A model generated the notes under the pieces. The model ran no database searches. It worked only from the letters and a program-made list of their open reading frames with translations, and was not told the DNA's origin. 64,000 nt of DNA. Origin: Noviluteimonas lactosilytica (GTDB taxonomy: Bacteria; Pseudomonadota; Gammaproteobacteria; Xanthomonadales; Xanthomonadaceae). The stretch covers positions 1 through 64,000 of the forward strand of contig NZ_JAJGAK010000002.1 in the NCBI RefSeq assembly GCF_020866925.1, written 5' to 3'. Made by a program: the position numbers and the translations under genes. Each line of letters opens with the position of its first letter. The stretch's first letter is position 1. Shown one piece after another: positions 1 through 7,274 of this stretch.

Positions 1-72
1 GCACGGAGGCTCAAGGCAGCAACGAGCGGTTCGTTTGCGGTGCAGGGCGACTGTACCACGGCCGCTACCGAT

Positions 73-96
73 GTCCGCTTTGGGTCGAAAGCGGAC
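73..96. repeat. 9-bp stem hairpin after the zot gene
   Basis: GTCCGCTTT (73-81) and AAAGCGGAC (88-96) form a perfect inverted repeat around a 6-nt loop, 23 nt beyond the zot stop. No T-run follows on the minus strand, so it is not a textbook intrinsic terminator. The sequence resembles a short hairpin repeat common in intergenic DNA of alpha-proteobacteria, from memory. Possible roles are 3'-end protection or a phage packaging-type hairpin; both are guesses. Confidence 0.5.
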
Positions 97-118
97 ACTT
101 GGGACGAAACAGCCCCAG

Positions 119-1279
119 TCACCAGTGGGGAGGTCCGTCGCCCTGCCCGCGCATGCCGCCGTAAGCCGTCACAGGTTCGACCGCGCTCCCTACCACGCCA
201 ACGGAAAGCGGCCCTGTCGGGCCCGTCTCCTTCCCGCCGCCCCTGTCCTGGCGCTGCGCCTCTTGGCGCTCGCGCGGCTTATAGGGGTTATACGCGCCGC
301 CCCTGGTCGCAATGTCCTTGCACGTGCGGAACGGCATTGTGTAGTCCGTGCCCTGCTCCGTCAGGCACGTGCAGCTTTCGTCCTGGTGATCGCCCTGGGC
401 GTCCACGCCTGGCGCGGCGTAAACGCAAAACGCTTCCGGGTCGGAGACTGCCTCGCGCTTGTCGAAAATCTCAGCCGACCAGGGCATGCCAGGCACGCGA
501 GGTTTCAGTTTCGCCAGGTACTCATCGGTGTTGATCGGCTCCCCCTTGCTGGATGAGCCCGGCATTCCGGATTTCGCTCCTCCGGCCGTCGCTGGCGCTC
601 CGTCCGTCGTCGCTTCTTGTCCTGGCGGTTTCATCCCGTTGGCGAACGTCTCGCGCACGTTGCCCGCGACAACGATCGAGCCAACGACGATGGCGACCAG
701 GAGCGCCGCGGCGGCCGGGTAATACCAGGGAACTTTTTTCTCGCTGGTGTCGAGGACAGTGGATTCGTAAAGACCTCGCGGACGCTTCGGCAACGCGACG
801 CGCTTCAACAGGATCGGGTGCGCTTTTTCCGGGTTGCGCTCGAACCTGTCGAAGATGCGCAGGTGCGCGAACATCAGGCCGAAGCGCCGACGCACGTGCA
901 CGTGCTGTTCGATCAGGTCATGCACGAAGTCATCGACCTGCTTGGCTGGCGACTGCGACACGAAGATGAAGTCCAGGCCGCGGTGACGATGCTTGGCGAG
1001 CTGCTCAACGTGATACGGCACCTTCGTACCTGGTCCGCGCTTCGGCAGCATCCCGTGTTCGTACGCTTCATCGACCAGGCATACCGCGCCGTCCGGCAAG
1101 AAATTCGGCCAGTCCTTGAATTGCTCAGGCGTGAGCGGCAGACAGCCCGCCTTTTCATGCAGGAAGCCGCGCACGTTGCACACGTACACCAGGCGGCCTT
1201 GCTCGACGTAATCCAACGCCTTGTCGATCGCGTGCAGCGTCTTGCCGTGGCCAGGTTGGCCCGTGAACCAGGTAAGCAT
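119..1279 (-). CDS. zot: Zot-family phage assembly ATPase (gpI-like)
   Basis: 386-aa inner-membrane ATPase expected to drive extrusion of filamentous virions. The Walker A motif GQPGHGKT is at residues 7-14, and a Walker B-like CLVDEA lies around 67-72. A single transmembrane segment at about 187-206 separates the cytoplasmic ATPase from a periplasmic tail rich in Gly/Pro/Ala. This is the zonular occludens toxin (PF05707) layout; here it is a morphogenesis protein, and no toxin role is implied. The ATG at 1279 was chosen because it starts directly with the conserved MLTWFTGQPG block and overlaps the upstream stop (ATGA), which implies translational coupling. The same frame is open further upstream, but that part overlaps the DUF2523 gene and is not family-like. 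Confidence 0.93.
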   Translation of the reverse strand: MLTWFTGQPGHGKTLHAIDKALDYVEQGRLVYVCNVRGFLHEKAGCLPLTPEQFKDWPNFLPDGAVCLVDEAYEHGMLPKRGPGTKVPYHVEQLAKHRHRGLDFIFVSQSPAKQVDDFVHDLIEQHVHVRRRFGLMFAHLRIFDRFERNPEKAHPILLKRVALPKRPRGLYESTVLDTSEKKVPWYYPAAAALLVAIVVGSIVVAGNVRETFANGMKPPGQEATTDGAPATAGGAKSGMPGSSSKGEPINTDEYLAKLKPRVPGMPWSAEIFDKREAVSDPEAFCVYAAPGVDAQGDHQDESCTCLTEQGTDYTMPFRTCKDIATRGGAYNPYKPRERQEAQRQDRGGGKETGPTGPLSVGVVGSAVEPVTAYGGMRGQGDGPPHW

Positions 1280-1605
1280 CAGCCGCCTCCCGCGTTGCCT
1301 TGCAACTCGGCCAGTTTCTCGGTCGCCACCAGCATTACCTTCCAGCCGATTTGCGACGCGATGGCGGAGATGACCAGGACCATGAAAATGTCGATACCGC
1401 ACGCGCCCAGGAAGTCGGTCGCCTGGGTGGGCAAGGACGACGCCTGGTCGGCAAGCCAAGACTTCACCTCGGGCATCGCCTGGTTGAACGTCACCCAGGA
1501 CAGGCCCATGAAACTCATCACCCTGGCGTAGATCGCCGACGCGGCGACCTTCAGGCCGGTGATGACCAGGTTGCTTGCCTTCTGCAGGATTTCTTCGATG
1601 CCCAT
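1279..1605 (-). CDS. DUF2523-type minor coat protein (gpVI-like)
   Basis: 108-aa hydrophobic protein of the DUF2523 type that sits before zot in most inoviruses and is thought to cap the virion together with the adsorption protein. It has an amphipathic N-terminus, a hydrophobic segment at about 20-40 and a second at about 70-90 (DIFMVLVISAIASQIGW). The ends are coupled on both sides: its ATG overlaps the stop of the preceding gene (TAATG) and its stop overlaps the zot start (ATGA). Function is inferred from position and hydropathy; the family assignment is confident. Confidence 0.85.
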   Translation of the reverse strand: MGIEEILQKASNLVITGLKVAASAIYARVMSFMGLSWVTFNQAMPEVKSWLADQASSLPTQATDFLGACGIDIFMVLVISAIASQIGWKVMLVATEKLAELQGNAGGG

Positions 1606-3110
1606 TAGTCGCCTCGCCAGCCGAGGATGATGCGCAGCGCAATGAAGCTTCCCAGCAGGAAGAACACCGCGCGCACCATCGTTGTGAAGTCACAGATCCA
1701 CGGCACGCTGTTCAGATCGAACGATCCGAAGAGCCCGAGGTTCAACGTTCCCAAGTCGGGACACGAGCGCGACCAGGACAGGCCCGTTTCATCGAGGACT
1801 GGCGCACCGAATGAAGCGGTTTGCACCTTGCCGACCCCTTCGCCTGGCTCCTCCCCTGCCCCCTCGGTGCCGTCGCCCTCCCCTGGCACTGTCCAATCCG
1901 GCTGGCCGTCGCCGTTGGCATCGGTCTTCTTGGCGCGACACGCAATCTCGCCTTGGAGAAGCATCGCCTTGCAGGCCACCTGATCGCCCGTGCAGACCAG
2001 CAAAGGATTGCCGTTGGCGTCGCATTCGCCACCGCCCTCGACCTTGTTCTTGTCGGGACTGCAACGCACGCGCCAGATCATCAGCAGTGATGCGCACCCG
2101 ACGTTATCGCCGCTGCACACCGGCGGCGCGTCGCAGCCCTCGCCGCCACTCGCGCTTCCCTGGTCACCTTCCTCGCCGTCATCGCCTGGTGTCTGCCCTG
2201 GCGGCTCGCCGTCGTTACTGTCCCCCGCGTCCGTCCCGTTCCCGGTTGACCAGTTGTTGGTCGTGTTGTTGATCACCGTGCCGCCAGGCGTGGTCGTGCT
2301 GGTCGTCGTCGGCTTGTTGGCATCGGTGAACGTTTCGCCAGGCGGCGGCGTGGGTGCAGGCGGCTTCGTGTCTGCACCTGGCCCGCGCTTTTGCGCGATG
2401 TTGCCGTCCGTCTTCGTGCCGGTTTCGCCTGGTCCCCAGCAAATCTGCCGGCCGGTTGTCGCGGTGTAGCAATGCCGGCCATCCGGCTTGACGCACATCG
2501 TGAGATTTTGTGCGGTCGGCGTGTTGCAACTCTCGGGCTTGATGTCGGGCGGAGCATCGTTACCGGTACAGGTCCCGCCGGTATAACCAGGCGTTCCCCA
2601 GATCACCGTTTGACCGCTCGATGTGCTGGAACCGGTCAAGCCAGGACGCATGCCGTACTGGCAACCATCGTGGCATTTCGGGCCGGTGTAGATCGCCGTG
2701 CCGTTCGACGGTAGCGCGTCATTCTTGTTCAAACACCGCTGCGTTGGGTCAACGCATTTACTCGTCGCCCAATCCCACACGTTCGGCGCAACGCACCCAT
2801 CGCCAACGAGCTTGTAAACCGCGTTCGTTCCATTCGGACTAAACGCGCCAATGTGATTCGGGCTCGGCGGATTCTGTACGCGACACGCGTATCCCTGGTT
2901 CGGCACGAACACCGCCACCCATTGCTGGCATGCACTCATCGCCTGGGGGAAGGTGCAGGAATTCGCGAACGACTCGCACGACTGGTAAGTAATCGGCCCA
3001 GGGTTGACCGCACGCGCGTCGTCGATGCCCAGCCAGGCGAACGCCAGGGCAACCACGACGAACGCGACGCGGCGCACGATGGCGCTGGCAAACATGCGCG
3101 CGATGTTCAT
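1605..3110 (-). CDS. Filamentous phage adsorption protein (gpIII-like)
   Basis: 501-aa secreted, membrane-anchored tip protein expected to bind the host pilus and Tol system. An N-terminal signal peptide (residues 1 to about 30, ending near DDARA) precedes a Cys-rich receptor-binding region. A long Gly/Thr/Pro/Asn-rich linker follows (about 250-330, including a TTTSTTTPGG stretch), then a second Cys-rich domain and a C-terminal membrane anchor ending in RIILGWRGD. ATG 3110 was chosen because it starts the signal peptide and overlaps the stop of the 20-codon gene upstream (ATGA). The 32 in-frame codons before it lack signal-peptide character. The receptor domains are expected to be host-specific and poorly conserved. 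Confidence 0.85.
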   Translation of the reverse strand: MNIARMFASAIVRRVAFVVVALAFAWLGIDDARAVNPGPITYQSCESFANSCTFPQAMSACQQWVAVFVPNQGYACRVQNPPSPNHIGAFSPNGTNAVYKLVGDGCVAPNVWDWATSKCVDPTQRCLNKNDALPSNGTAIYTGPKCHDGCQYGMRPGLTGSSTSSGQTVIWGTPGYTGGTCTGNDAPPDIKPESCNTPTAQNLTMCVKPDGRHCYTATTGRQICWGPGETGTKTDGNIAQKRGPGADTKPPAPTPPPGETFTDANKPTTTSTTTPGGTVINNTTNNWSTGNGTDAGDSNDGEPPGQTPGDDGEEGDQGSASGGEGCDAPPVCSGDNVGCASLLMIWRVRCSPDKNKVEGGGECDANGNPLLVCTGDQVACKAMLLQGEIACRAKKTDANGDGQPDWTVPGEGDGTEGAGEEPGEGVGKVQTASFGAPVLDETGLSWSRSCPDLGTLNLGLFGSFDLNSVPWICDFTTMVRAVFFLLGSFIALRIILGWRGD

Positions 3111-3169
3111 ACAGCGTCGTACGCCAGCCAGAACGCGCCGAGAATTCCGATGATCACCAGGTAGCCCAT
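3107..3169 (-). CDS. 20-aa hydrophobic peptide, candidate gpVII/gpIX-like minor coat protein
   Basis: A 20-codon frame encodes MGYLVIIGILGAFWLAYDAV, almost entirely one membrane-spanning helix. It has a strong ribosome-binding site (GGGAGAG, about 5 nt before the ATG at 3169). Its stop overlaps the start of the adsorption-protein gene in an ATGA arrangement, so the larger gene probably depends on its translation. It lies just after the terminator that follows the major coat gene, the place where Ff-type phages encode their tiny minor coat proteins. Its size puts it below most annotation cut-offs. Real translation is inferred from the RBS, the coupling and the hydropathy. Confidence 0.7.
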   Translation of the reverse strand: MGYLVIIGILGAFWLAYDAV

Positions 3170-3186
3170 TGCTCTCTCCCTCGTTG

Positions 3187-3223
3187 AAAAAAAACGCCCT
3201 GGACAACTACGCCAGGGCGTTTT
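3187..3223 (-). terminator. Intrinsic terminator after the major coat gene
   Basis: The inverted repeat AAAACGCCCTGG / CCAGGGCGTTTT (3191-3202 and 3212-3223) is followed on the minus strand by an eight-base U-run. It lies 20 nt after the coat stop and before the 20-codon gene. A leaky terminator directly after the major coat gene is standard in filamentous phages, giving high coat expression relative to the minor coat genes. Confidence 0.85.
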
Positions 3224-3242
3224 CCGGTGACACCTGGTCGCC

Positions 3243-3503
3243 TTACTTCGCCTTCTTGATCAGCGAATACAGCACGAACAGGAACACGACACCGACCAGG
3301 ATCACGAGGATGCTCGTGATGTCGGTTTCGGCCGACGTGAGCTTGCCGGTGGCGGCGCTGGTCAGCGTGGCGGTCTGCGCCATCGCCTGCTTGGTGGCGA
3401 CCATCGACGTACCGACGACGCCGACGAGCGCCAGGGCCGCGCCCTTCATCTTCTGGACGCCCTGGTGGATCGCCTGGCCAACCTTCTTGAACATCGAACG
3501 CAT
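3243..3503 (-). CDS. Major coat protein precursor (gpVIII-like)
   Basis: 86-aa precursor of the helical virion coat. A long basic signal sequence ends at AMA (residue 42). The mature part is 44 aa, close to the usual 44-50 aa, with an amphipathic N-half, a membrane helix (ILVILVGVVFLFVLYSLI) and a basic C-terminus IKKAK that would contact DNA. A GGGAG ribosome-binding site precedes the ATG at 3503. It is followed by an intrinsic terminator, as expected for the most abundant phage protein. Confidence 0.92.
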   Translation of the reverse strand: MRSMFKKVGQAIHQGVQKMKGAALALVGVVGTSMVATKQAMAQTATLTSAATGKLTSAETDITSILVILVGVVFLFVLYSLIKKAK

Positions 3504-3540
3504 TGTTTTCTCCCTTGGAGTGAGCGGCGGAATTGCCGCG

Positions 3541-3759
3541 TTAGTGGCTGTAACGCCCCGGTTGCCCCGCGCGAATCGTCAGCCTGGCAATCAGGCCGAT
3601 CGTCCACACTCCCACGATGGCGCACGCCAACTGGAAGCCTTCTTCCACCGTCAACTCCGGGAACGCTGACGGCGGATAAGTCCAAAACGGTGCCGCGCAC
3701 GTCTGCGTCGACGCGTCGAAGTCTTCGGTCTTGCACGCGTAGACGAGAACGGACGGCAC
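3541..3759 (-). CDS. Small phage protein with one membrane segment
   Basis: 72-aa protein of unknown function, probably starting at GTG 3759, three bases after the stop of the ssDNA-binding protein gene, with AAGG upstream. It has two cysteines in the N-terminal half and one transmembrane helix at about 44-62 (FQLACAIVGVWTIGLIARL). Its place between the ssDNA-binding protein and the major coat is where inoviruses commonly carry small virion or assembly proteins. No motif defines its role. Confidence 0.75.
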   Translation of the reverse strand: MPSVLVYACKTEDFDASTQTCAAPFWTYPPSAFPELTVEEGFQLACAIVGVWTIGLIARLTIRAGQPGRYSH

Positions 3760-3762
3760 GGG

Positions 3763-4098
3763 TTACGCCTTCGCCGTCGCAGGCAGTAGCGGAACCAGGT
3801 AATGCGCCTTCGACAGCTGCGCTTTTTCCTTGTTGACCTGGAGCATCGCGGCGACGTCGAGGACGTACTCACCGACCGGCCAGGCGGCTTGCTCTTCTTC
3901 CAGGCGAATGACGAACGGGTACGCGAAACCCTGAACTTCCAGCTTCGCCTTCTGCGTGCGCGTTGCGCCCGTGCGTGTCTTGCCCTGGTCGTCCACGAAC
4001 TCCCACGGCTTGGTGACGACCTGGTTGCTCAGGACAGTCACGATTGCGACCGCCAGGAGCGACGGATCAAAACGGTGCGAGTAGGTCTTCAGATTCAT
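3763..4098 (-). CDS. Phage single-stranded DNA-binding protein (gpV-like)
   Basis: 111-aa protein resembling the inovirus helix-destabilising protein (G5P, PF02303), which coats the new plus strand, stops rolling-circle conversion and delivers ssDNA to the assembly site. It is beta-rich with a basic central strand (TRTQKAKLEVQGFAYPFVIRLEEEQ), as in that OB-fold family. Its start lies within the last codons of the replication gene (32-nt overlap), so the two are probably co-translated. Confidence 0.82.
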   Translation of the reverse strand: MNLKTYSHRFDPSLLAVAIVTVLSNQVVTKPWEFVDDQGKTRTGATRTQKAKLEVQGFAYPFVIRLEEEQAAWPVGEYVLDVAAMLQVNKEKAQLSKAHYLVPLLPATAKA

Positions 4099-5206
4099 CG
4101 TAGTTGCCCTCCGGGGCTGGGTACTGCGCGGCCACTATTTCAGGCCACAATTTCGCTGCGGATTCGCTTGACCACGGAGGCAGCTTGTTCCCCGTGAGCG
4201 ATCTGATGACGCGACCGAGTGCCTCGTTGTCCGGCACGTTGAGCGCGATGAAGTTGAAGGTGTTGCCGTACTGGCGTTTCAGGTGTCGGCGCACTGACTT
4301 CCATGTGGCCTTCGCGGATTCCTTCGTCACGTCGATGCGCAATGCGCACGCCTGGAGGAACCGCAGCACCGGATACGCGCCGAGGAGATACGCACTCGGA
4401 TCGCGCAACATGTCGAGCGGCAGGTCTTTGCGCGACGATGCGCGGAACTGCGCTTCGTATCGCACCCACTCGCTCGATGGGTCGCCCATTTCGCGGCCCT
4501 TTTCGTACACGCGCAATTGCCGTTCGCTCGACGGACTACCGACGTAGAACGTCTTGCCTGCACCGCTTCCGAGGTCGTCGTACAGGCGCGCTTTCGGACG
4601 CTGGCCGCGATTGTCGAACTCGCCTTCGTCCCACCACTGCCGCGCCAGGCGCACGGGATACAGGCCTTGCGTATCGTCCGCGCACACATCTAATCGTGTG
4701 AGTCGGCCTCCGGTGCTTTCGAGCTTCGCTCGAAGCGCCAGCCACCGCTTCGCATGGCCGTCGCCCGCACCGTCGCAGCGCCGACAACCATCACCGGACA
4801 ACTCAAGGCGACACGTGACCGTGCCATCGCGGCGCAACGTGTGCGCGCCACCCAACTCAACAACGCCGCAGAAGTCGCCGCTGATGCCGTCCTGGATCGC
4901 GATGCGCCAGGCATAGAAGCGACCGCCGCGCACGTCATCCGACAACACCATGCCGCAGCCGCCCAGGTAGAACCCGAACACGTACTGCGCGAACCGCAAC
5001 GCGGTCTCGGCGCTGATCGTGATATCCGTCGCCGTCGCCAGGCCGCCATCGAACTCCGCGCCGGTTTCCCTGGCAGCGGCGAACAGATCGACGGAGAACG
5101 CAATCCAGTCGAAACCGACCGCGATGCCCTCTTCCGGCTCCTGCCTGAACTCACTGACTCCCCTGTTAGACGAGGGGAGCATCGCCCCCGCGCCGTCAGC
5201 CGCCAT
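4067..5206 (-). CDS. Phage replication initiation protein (Rep_trans/RstA-like)
   Basis: 379-aa rolling-circle initiator of the Rep_trans type (PF02486), expected to nick the phage origin. Typical family blocks are visible: GFDWIAFSVDLF near the N-terminus, RLDVCADDTQG in the middle (conserved R-x-D...D) and the VRYEAQFRA strand. ATG 5206 has GGGGGTGAG as a ribosome-binding site. The end overlaps the ssDNA-binding gene and the start overlaps the gene before it by 11 nt. The nick site was not identified. Confidence 0.88.
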   Translation of the reverse strand: MAADGAGAMLPSSNRGVSEFRQEPEEGIAVGFDWIAFSVDLFAAARETGAEFDGGLATATDITISAETALRFAQYVFGFYLGGCGMVLSDDVRGGRFYAWRIAIQDGISGDFCGVVELGGAHTLRRDGTVTCRLELSGDGCRRCDGAGDGHAKRWLALRAKLESTGGRLTRLDVCADDTQGLYPVRLARQWWDEGEFDNRGQRPKARLYDDLGSGAGKTFYVGSPSSERQLRVYEKGREMGDPSSEWVRYEAQFRASSRKDLPLDMLRDPSAYLLGAYPVLRFLQACALRIDVTKESAKATWKSVRRHLKRQYGNTFNFIALNVPDNEALGRVIRSLTGNKLPPWSSESAAKLWPEIVAAQYPAPEGNYDESEDLLAPF

Positions 5207-5420
5207 GACTCACCCCCGGAAGGGCGCGCACGAACGCGGCCGCCTTTGCGTGTACGACGCCAGGAACGCGACATGCCGCTAGCTGCGCTTCAATGACGGC
5301 GACCTGGCGCGCGGCGTTCTCACGCGCAACCAGGCGAATGGAAAGGTTCTCTGCGATGGACAGCCACATCGCTTGCGTGGTGCGCAACTTCTGCACCTGG
5401 TCAACGGTGAGCGGCCTCAC
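5196..5420 (-). CDS. Small hypothetical phage protein
   Basis: 74-aa protein of unknown function, predicted largely helical (VDQVQKLRTTQAMWLSIAENL followed by an ARENAARQVAVIEAQLAA stretch). It overlaps the preceding gene by 4 nt and the replication gene by 11 nt, so it belongs to the same translation-coupled early operon. Coupling and helix character favour a real gene. A replication accessory role is only a positional guess. Confidence 0.65.
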   Translation of the reverse strand: MRPLTVDQVQKLRTTQAMWLSIAENLSIRLVARENAARQVAVIEAQLAACRVPGVVHAKAAAFVRALPGVSHGG

Positions 5421-5704
5421 AAGTGGCCCCGCTTCGCAACCACCGGCTGCGCGTAGCTGCGGTCGATGATCACGCTATCCGGCGTGCGGCGGCCGCACTG
5501 CCAGCAATGCCAGGCGTCCATGCACTCGACGTAATCGTCGTCGTGGAAGCCAAGGGCGCACCGCACGTTGCCCGCTGCGCGGATGCGCTCGATCAGGGCG
5601 GCGATGACCAGGAGAACGATGGCGCCGATCAGGGCGCCGAGCAGTAGCAGCGAAACGGGCGCCTGGACAGCGAGCCAGAGCGCAGCAGCGTCGATGAAGC
5701 GCAT
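5417..5704 (-). CDS. Small membrane protein with C-terminal CxxC segment
   Basis: 95-aa protein. A strongly hydrophobic helix at about 15-38 (APVSLLLLGALIGAIVLLVIAAL) is followed by a soluble part with a zinc-ribbon-like cysteine pattern (C49 and C60, then CWQC around 66-69). First gene of the minus-strand phage operon, overlapping the next by 4 nt. No family was recognised; topology suggests an inner-membrane protein with a cytoplasmic metal-binding tail. Confidence 0.7.
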   Translation of the reverse strand: MRFIDAAALWLAVQAPVSLLLLGALIGAIVLLVIAALIERIRAAGNVRCALGFHDDDYVECMDAWHCWQCGRRTPDSVIIDRSYAQPVVAKRGHL

Positions 5705-5894
5705 CCCCTTCCCTCCCCTAGTGGGCGGGGGCTCTGCCGGTCCTAGGGGGAGGCCGGGGGCCTGCCCCCGCCGGGTCGGCCCTTCGTCTACACACGTAGA
5801 CGAATGGGACGGAAGCTAAGCGACTACACGTGTAGGCGTCAACGGCTGTAGTCTCCGCCCGTAGCCGTTTCTGACAAGCGGCAGCGGGGGATTT
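5705..5894. promoter_or_regulatory. Divergent phage control region with operator-like palindromes
   Basis: 190-bp region between the leftward phage operon and the rightward repressor-like gene. It contains TTCGTCTAC-N4-GTAGACGAA (5783-5804, perfect 9-bp arms), CTACACGTGTAG (5824-5835, perfect) and a related CTGTAG...CCGTAG pair near 5847-5865. All share a GTAG/CTAC half-site, as expected for binding sites of one dimeric repressor. A separate GC hairpin GGGGGC-N2-GCCCCC (5756-5769) could belong to the replication origin. Promoter boxes could not be fixed by eye. Confidence 0.6.
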
Positions 5895-6248
5895 ATGGAC
5901 TGGGCTGAATTCTTCGAGCGTACGAGGGCCGCAGCTGGCGTCGAGAGCTTCGCGAAGCTCGCACCCCTGCTGCGGATCACCGATGGCGCGATTTCTCACT
6001 ACCGAACCGGCAAGCGCGTTCCACCTCCGTGGGTCGTCGCCTCTTGCTTACGTCTGCAAGGCCACCCCTCACCCGAGCGCGAAGCTGCAAAACTCATGCA
6101 GCGGGCAGCCCACAGTGACCAGGAGCGGGCCTTCTGGCGGAAGCTCGGCACGGCCGCTGCATTTGCGTTATGCGCAGTAGTCGTGAGCGGGATTGCTGCG
6201 CCGACAACCACTTACGCTCAGACGTTCGCTGCACTGCATCTTACGTAG
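5895..6248 (+). CDS. HTH repressor-like phage regulator with C-terminal TM (DUF3693-like)
   Basis: 117-aa protein, divergent from the phage operon. Residues 1-60 form a Cro/CI-like helix-turn-helix (FAKLAPLLRITDGAISHYRTGKR read as HTH plus recognition helix). The C-terminus carries one hydrophobic helix at about 84-101 and an Ala-rich tail. The HTH-plus-TM layout matches the DUF3693 proteins seen in inoviruses of Vibrio and Xanthomonads (family named from memory). RBS GGGGGA lies just before the ATG. It probably binds the GTAG/CTAC palindromes next to it and controls the lysogenic state. Confidence 0.75.
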   Translation: MDWAEFFERTRAAAGVESFAKLAPLLRITDGAISHYRTGKRVPPPWVVASCLRLQGHPSPEREAAKLMQRAAHSDQERAFWRKLGTAAAFALCAVVVSGIAAPTTTYAQTFAALHLT

Positions 6249-6310
6249 TATCTCGAAGTGCCTACAGACGCCTCTGCATCTGCCTCCGACGTTTCACGCC
6301 AGGTGGCCCA

Positions 6311-7174
6311 CTATCCGGCTCCCCCCGAGATCATCCGTTGCCTTGCCTCGAACGCGTTCCGGAATGTCTGCTTCACCGGGCCCAGCGCCTGCACGAACTC
6401 GAGCTGCTCACCCTCCGGGCCTTTGCAGTAGATCAGGCGCCAGCCTTCGGACTTGCCTTCGGTGATGCCGTTGGAGTTCGCGTCGAGCGGCGCCGCACGA
6501 CGCTGCTGTTCGGTCGCCACCGTGACGACCCGGTTGGCTTTGACCTGATCCATGCCGCGGCGCGCGGCCTCCGTCTCGAGGTCGCGGATGAACACGTTGA
6601 AGTCGACGTCGTCGCGCAGGTAGAAACAGACGTGCATGGACCTCGGAAACGCCGGGCTCATGAGGTCGCGCGGATCGGCGAAGCTCTGGCTGCCGCCCAT
6701 TGGCGTTCCCGCGTCGCGGTACTGCAGCAACTCGATCACGACGTTGTCGAACTGGATGAAGCGGACGTCCAGTCGCTGCGCGCCGCCTCGCAGATCCGGG
6801 ATGCCGCGCGTGAGCGGATTGACGCCGCGTTCGCGCGCCAGGATGTCTTCGTCGGTCAGCAGCGTGTTGTGGATGCGCTCGCCCTGGAAGTCGCCGTCGC
6901 GCATGACCTCGGTGCCGCCGAGCACCTCGGTGTAGAACGCGTACGCGCGTTCCATGTCCTGCACCGTGAGGCCGAAATGTTGCACGCCCTGGAGTCGTGC
7001 GCCGAGCGAACCCGACGCGAGCGGCGCAGCGACGGCCGTATCGCGCGTCTGTGCACCAACCGGCGACGCAGTCACCACCGATGCGGCCACGCCCGCGACC
7101 AACGCGGAGCCCGCATTGCACAGCACCGCACGACGGCCCGCATCGACTTCGCCCGATTGCCCATGTGCTTTCAC
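6311..7174 (-). CDS. Exported VOC (glyoxalase-fold) family protein
   Basis: 287-aa protein with a Tat-like signal (GRRAVLCNAG, then a hydrophobic stretch ending in ASPVGAQ). Its main body is VOC superfamily: LQGVQHFGLTVQDMERAYAFYTEVLGG is the usual first beta-alpha-beta unit, with metal-ligand candidates in HFGL and near EQLEFVQ. The GTG at 7174 was chosen because GGAGG lies 6 nt upstream; longer frames lose the signal peptide. It diverges from the ferritin-like/Fe-S gene. Substrate unknown; could be a dioxygenase-like or isomerase-like enzyme in the periplasm. Confidence 0.78.
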   Translation of the reverse strand: MKAHGQSGEVDAGRRAVLCNAGSALVAGVAASVVTASPVGAQTRDTAVAAPLASGSLGARLQGVQHFGLTVQDMERAYAFYTEVLGGTEVMRDGDFQGERIHNTLLTDEDILARERGVNPLTRGIPDLRGGAQRLDVRFIQFDNVVIELLQYRDAGTPMGGSQSFADPRDLMSPAFPRSMHVCFYLRDDVDFNVFIRDLETEAARRGMDQVKANRVVTVATEQQRRAAPLDANSNGITEGKSEGWRLIYCKGPEGEQLEFVQALGPVKQTFRNAFEARQRMISGGAG

Positions 7175-7274
7175 GTTTCGCCTCCGTGTTGGCGATATTG
7201 CAGAGCTTGAACGGCGCGTGCCGAATCGCGCGAGTCTATTGCGCGATGCACCCACTCGCGTAACGATCCGGCAA

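Larger units (their letters stand above)
1..6248. mobile_element. Inovirus (filamentous phage) prophage, left end possibly outside window
   Basis: The order Rep, ssDNA-binding protein, small hydrophobic proteins, major coat, adsorption protein, DUF2523 minor coat and Zot, all on the minus strand with overlapping ends, is the standard filamentous-phage module. A divergent HTH/TM regulator closes the right side. The right boundary lies in 6249-6310, before the VOC gene. Many inoviruses of Xanthomonads integrate at dif through XerC/XerD. I see no recombinase gene and no recognisable dif palindrome at either visible end, so the left junction may lie before position 1. The structural genes look intact, so an active phage is possible. 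Confidence 0.9.
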
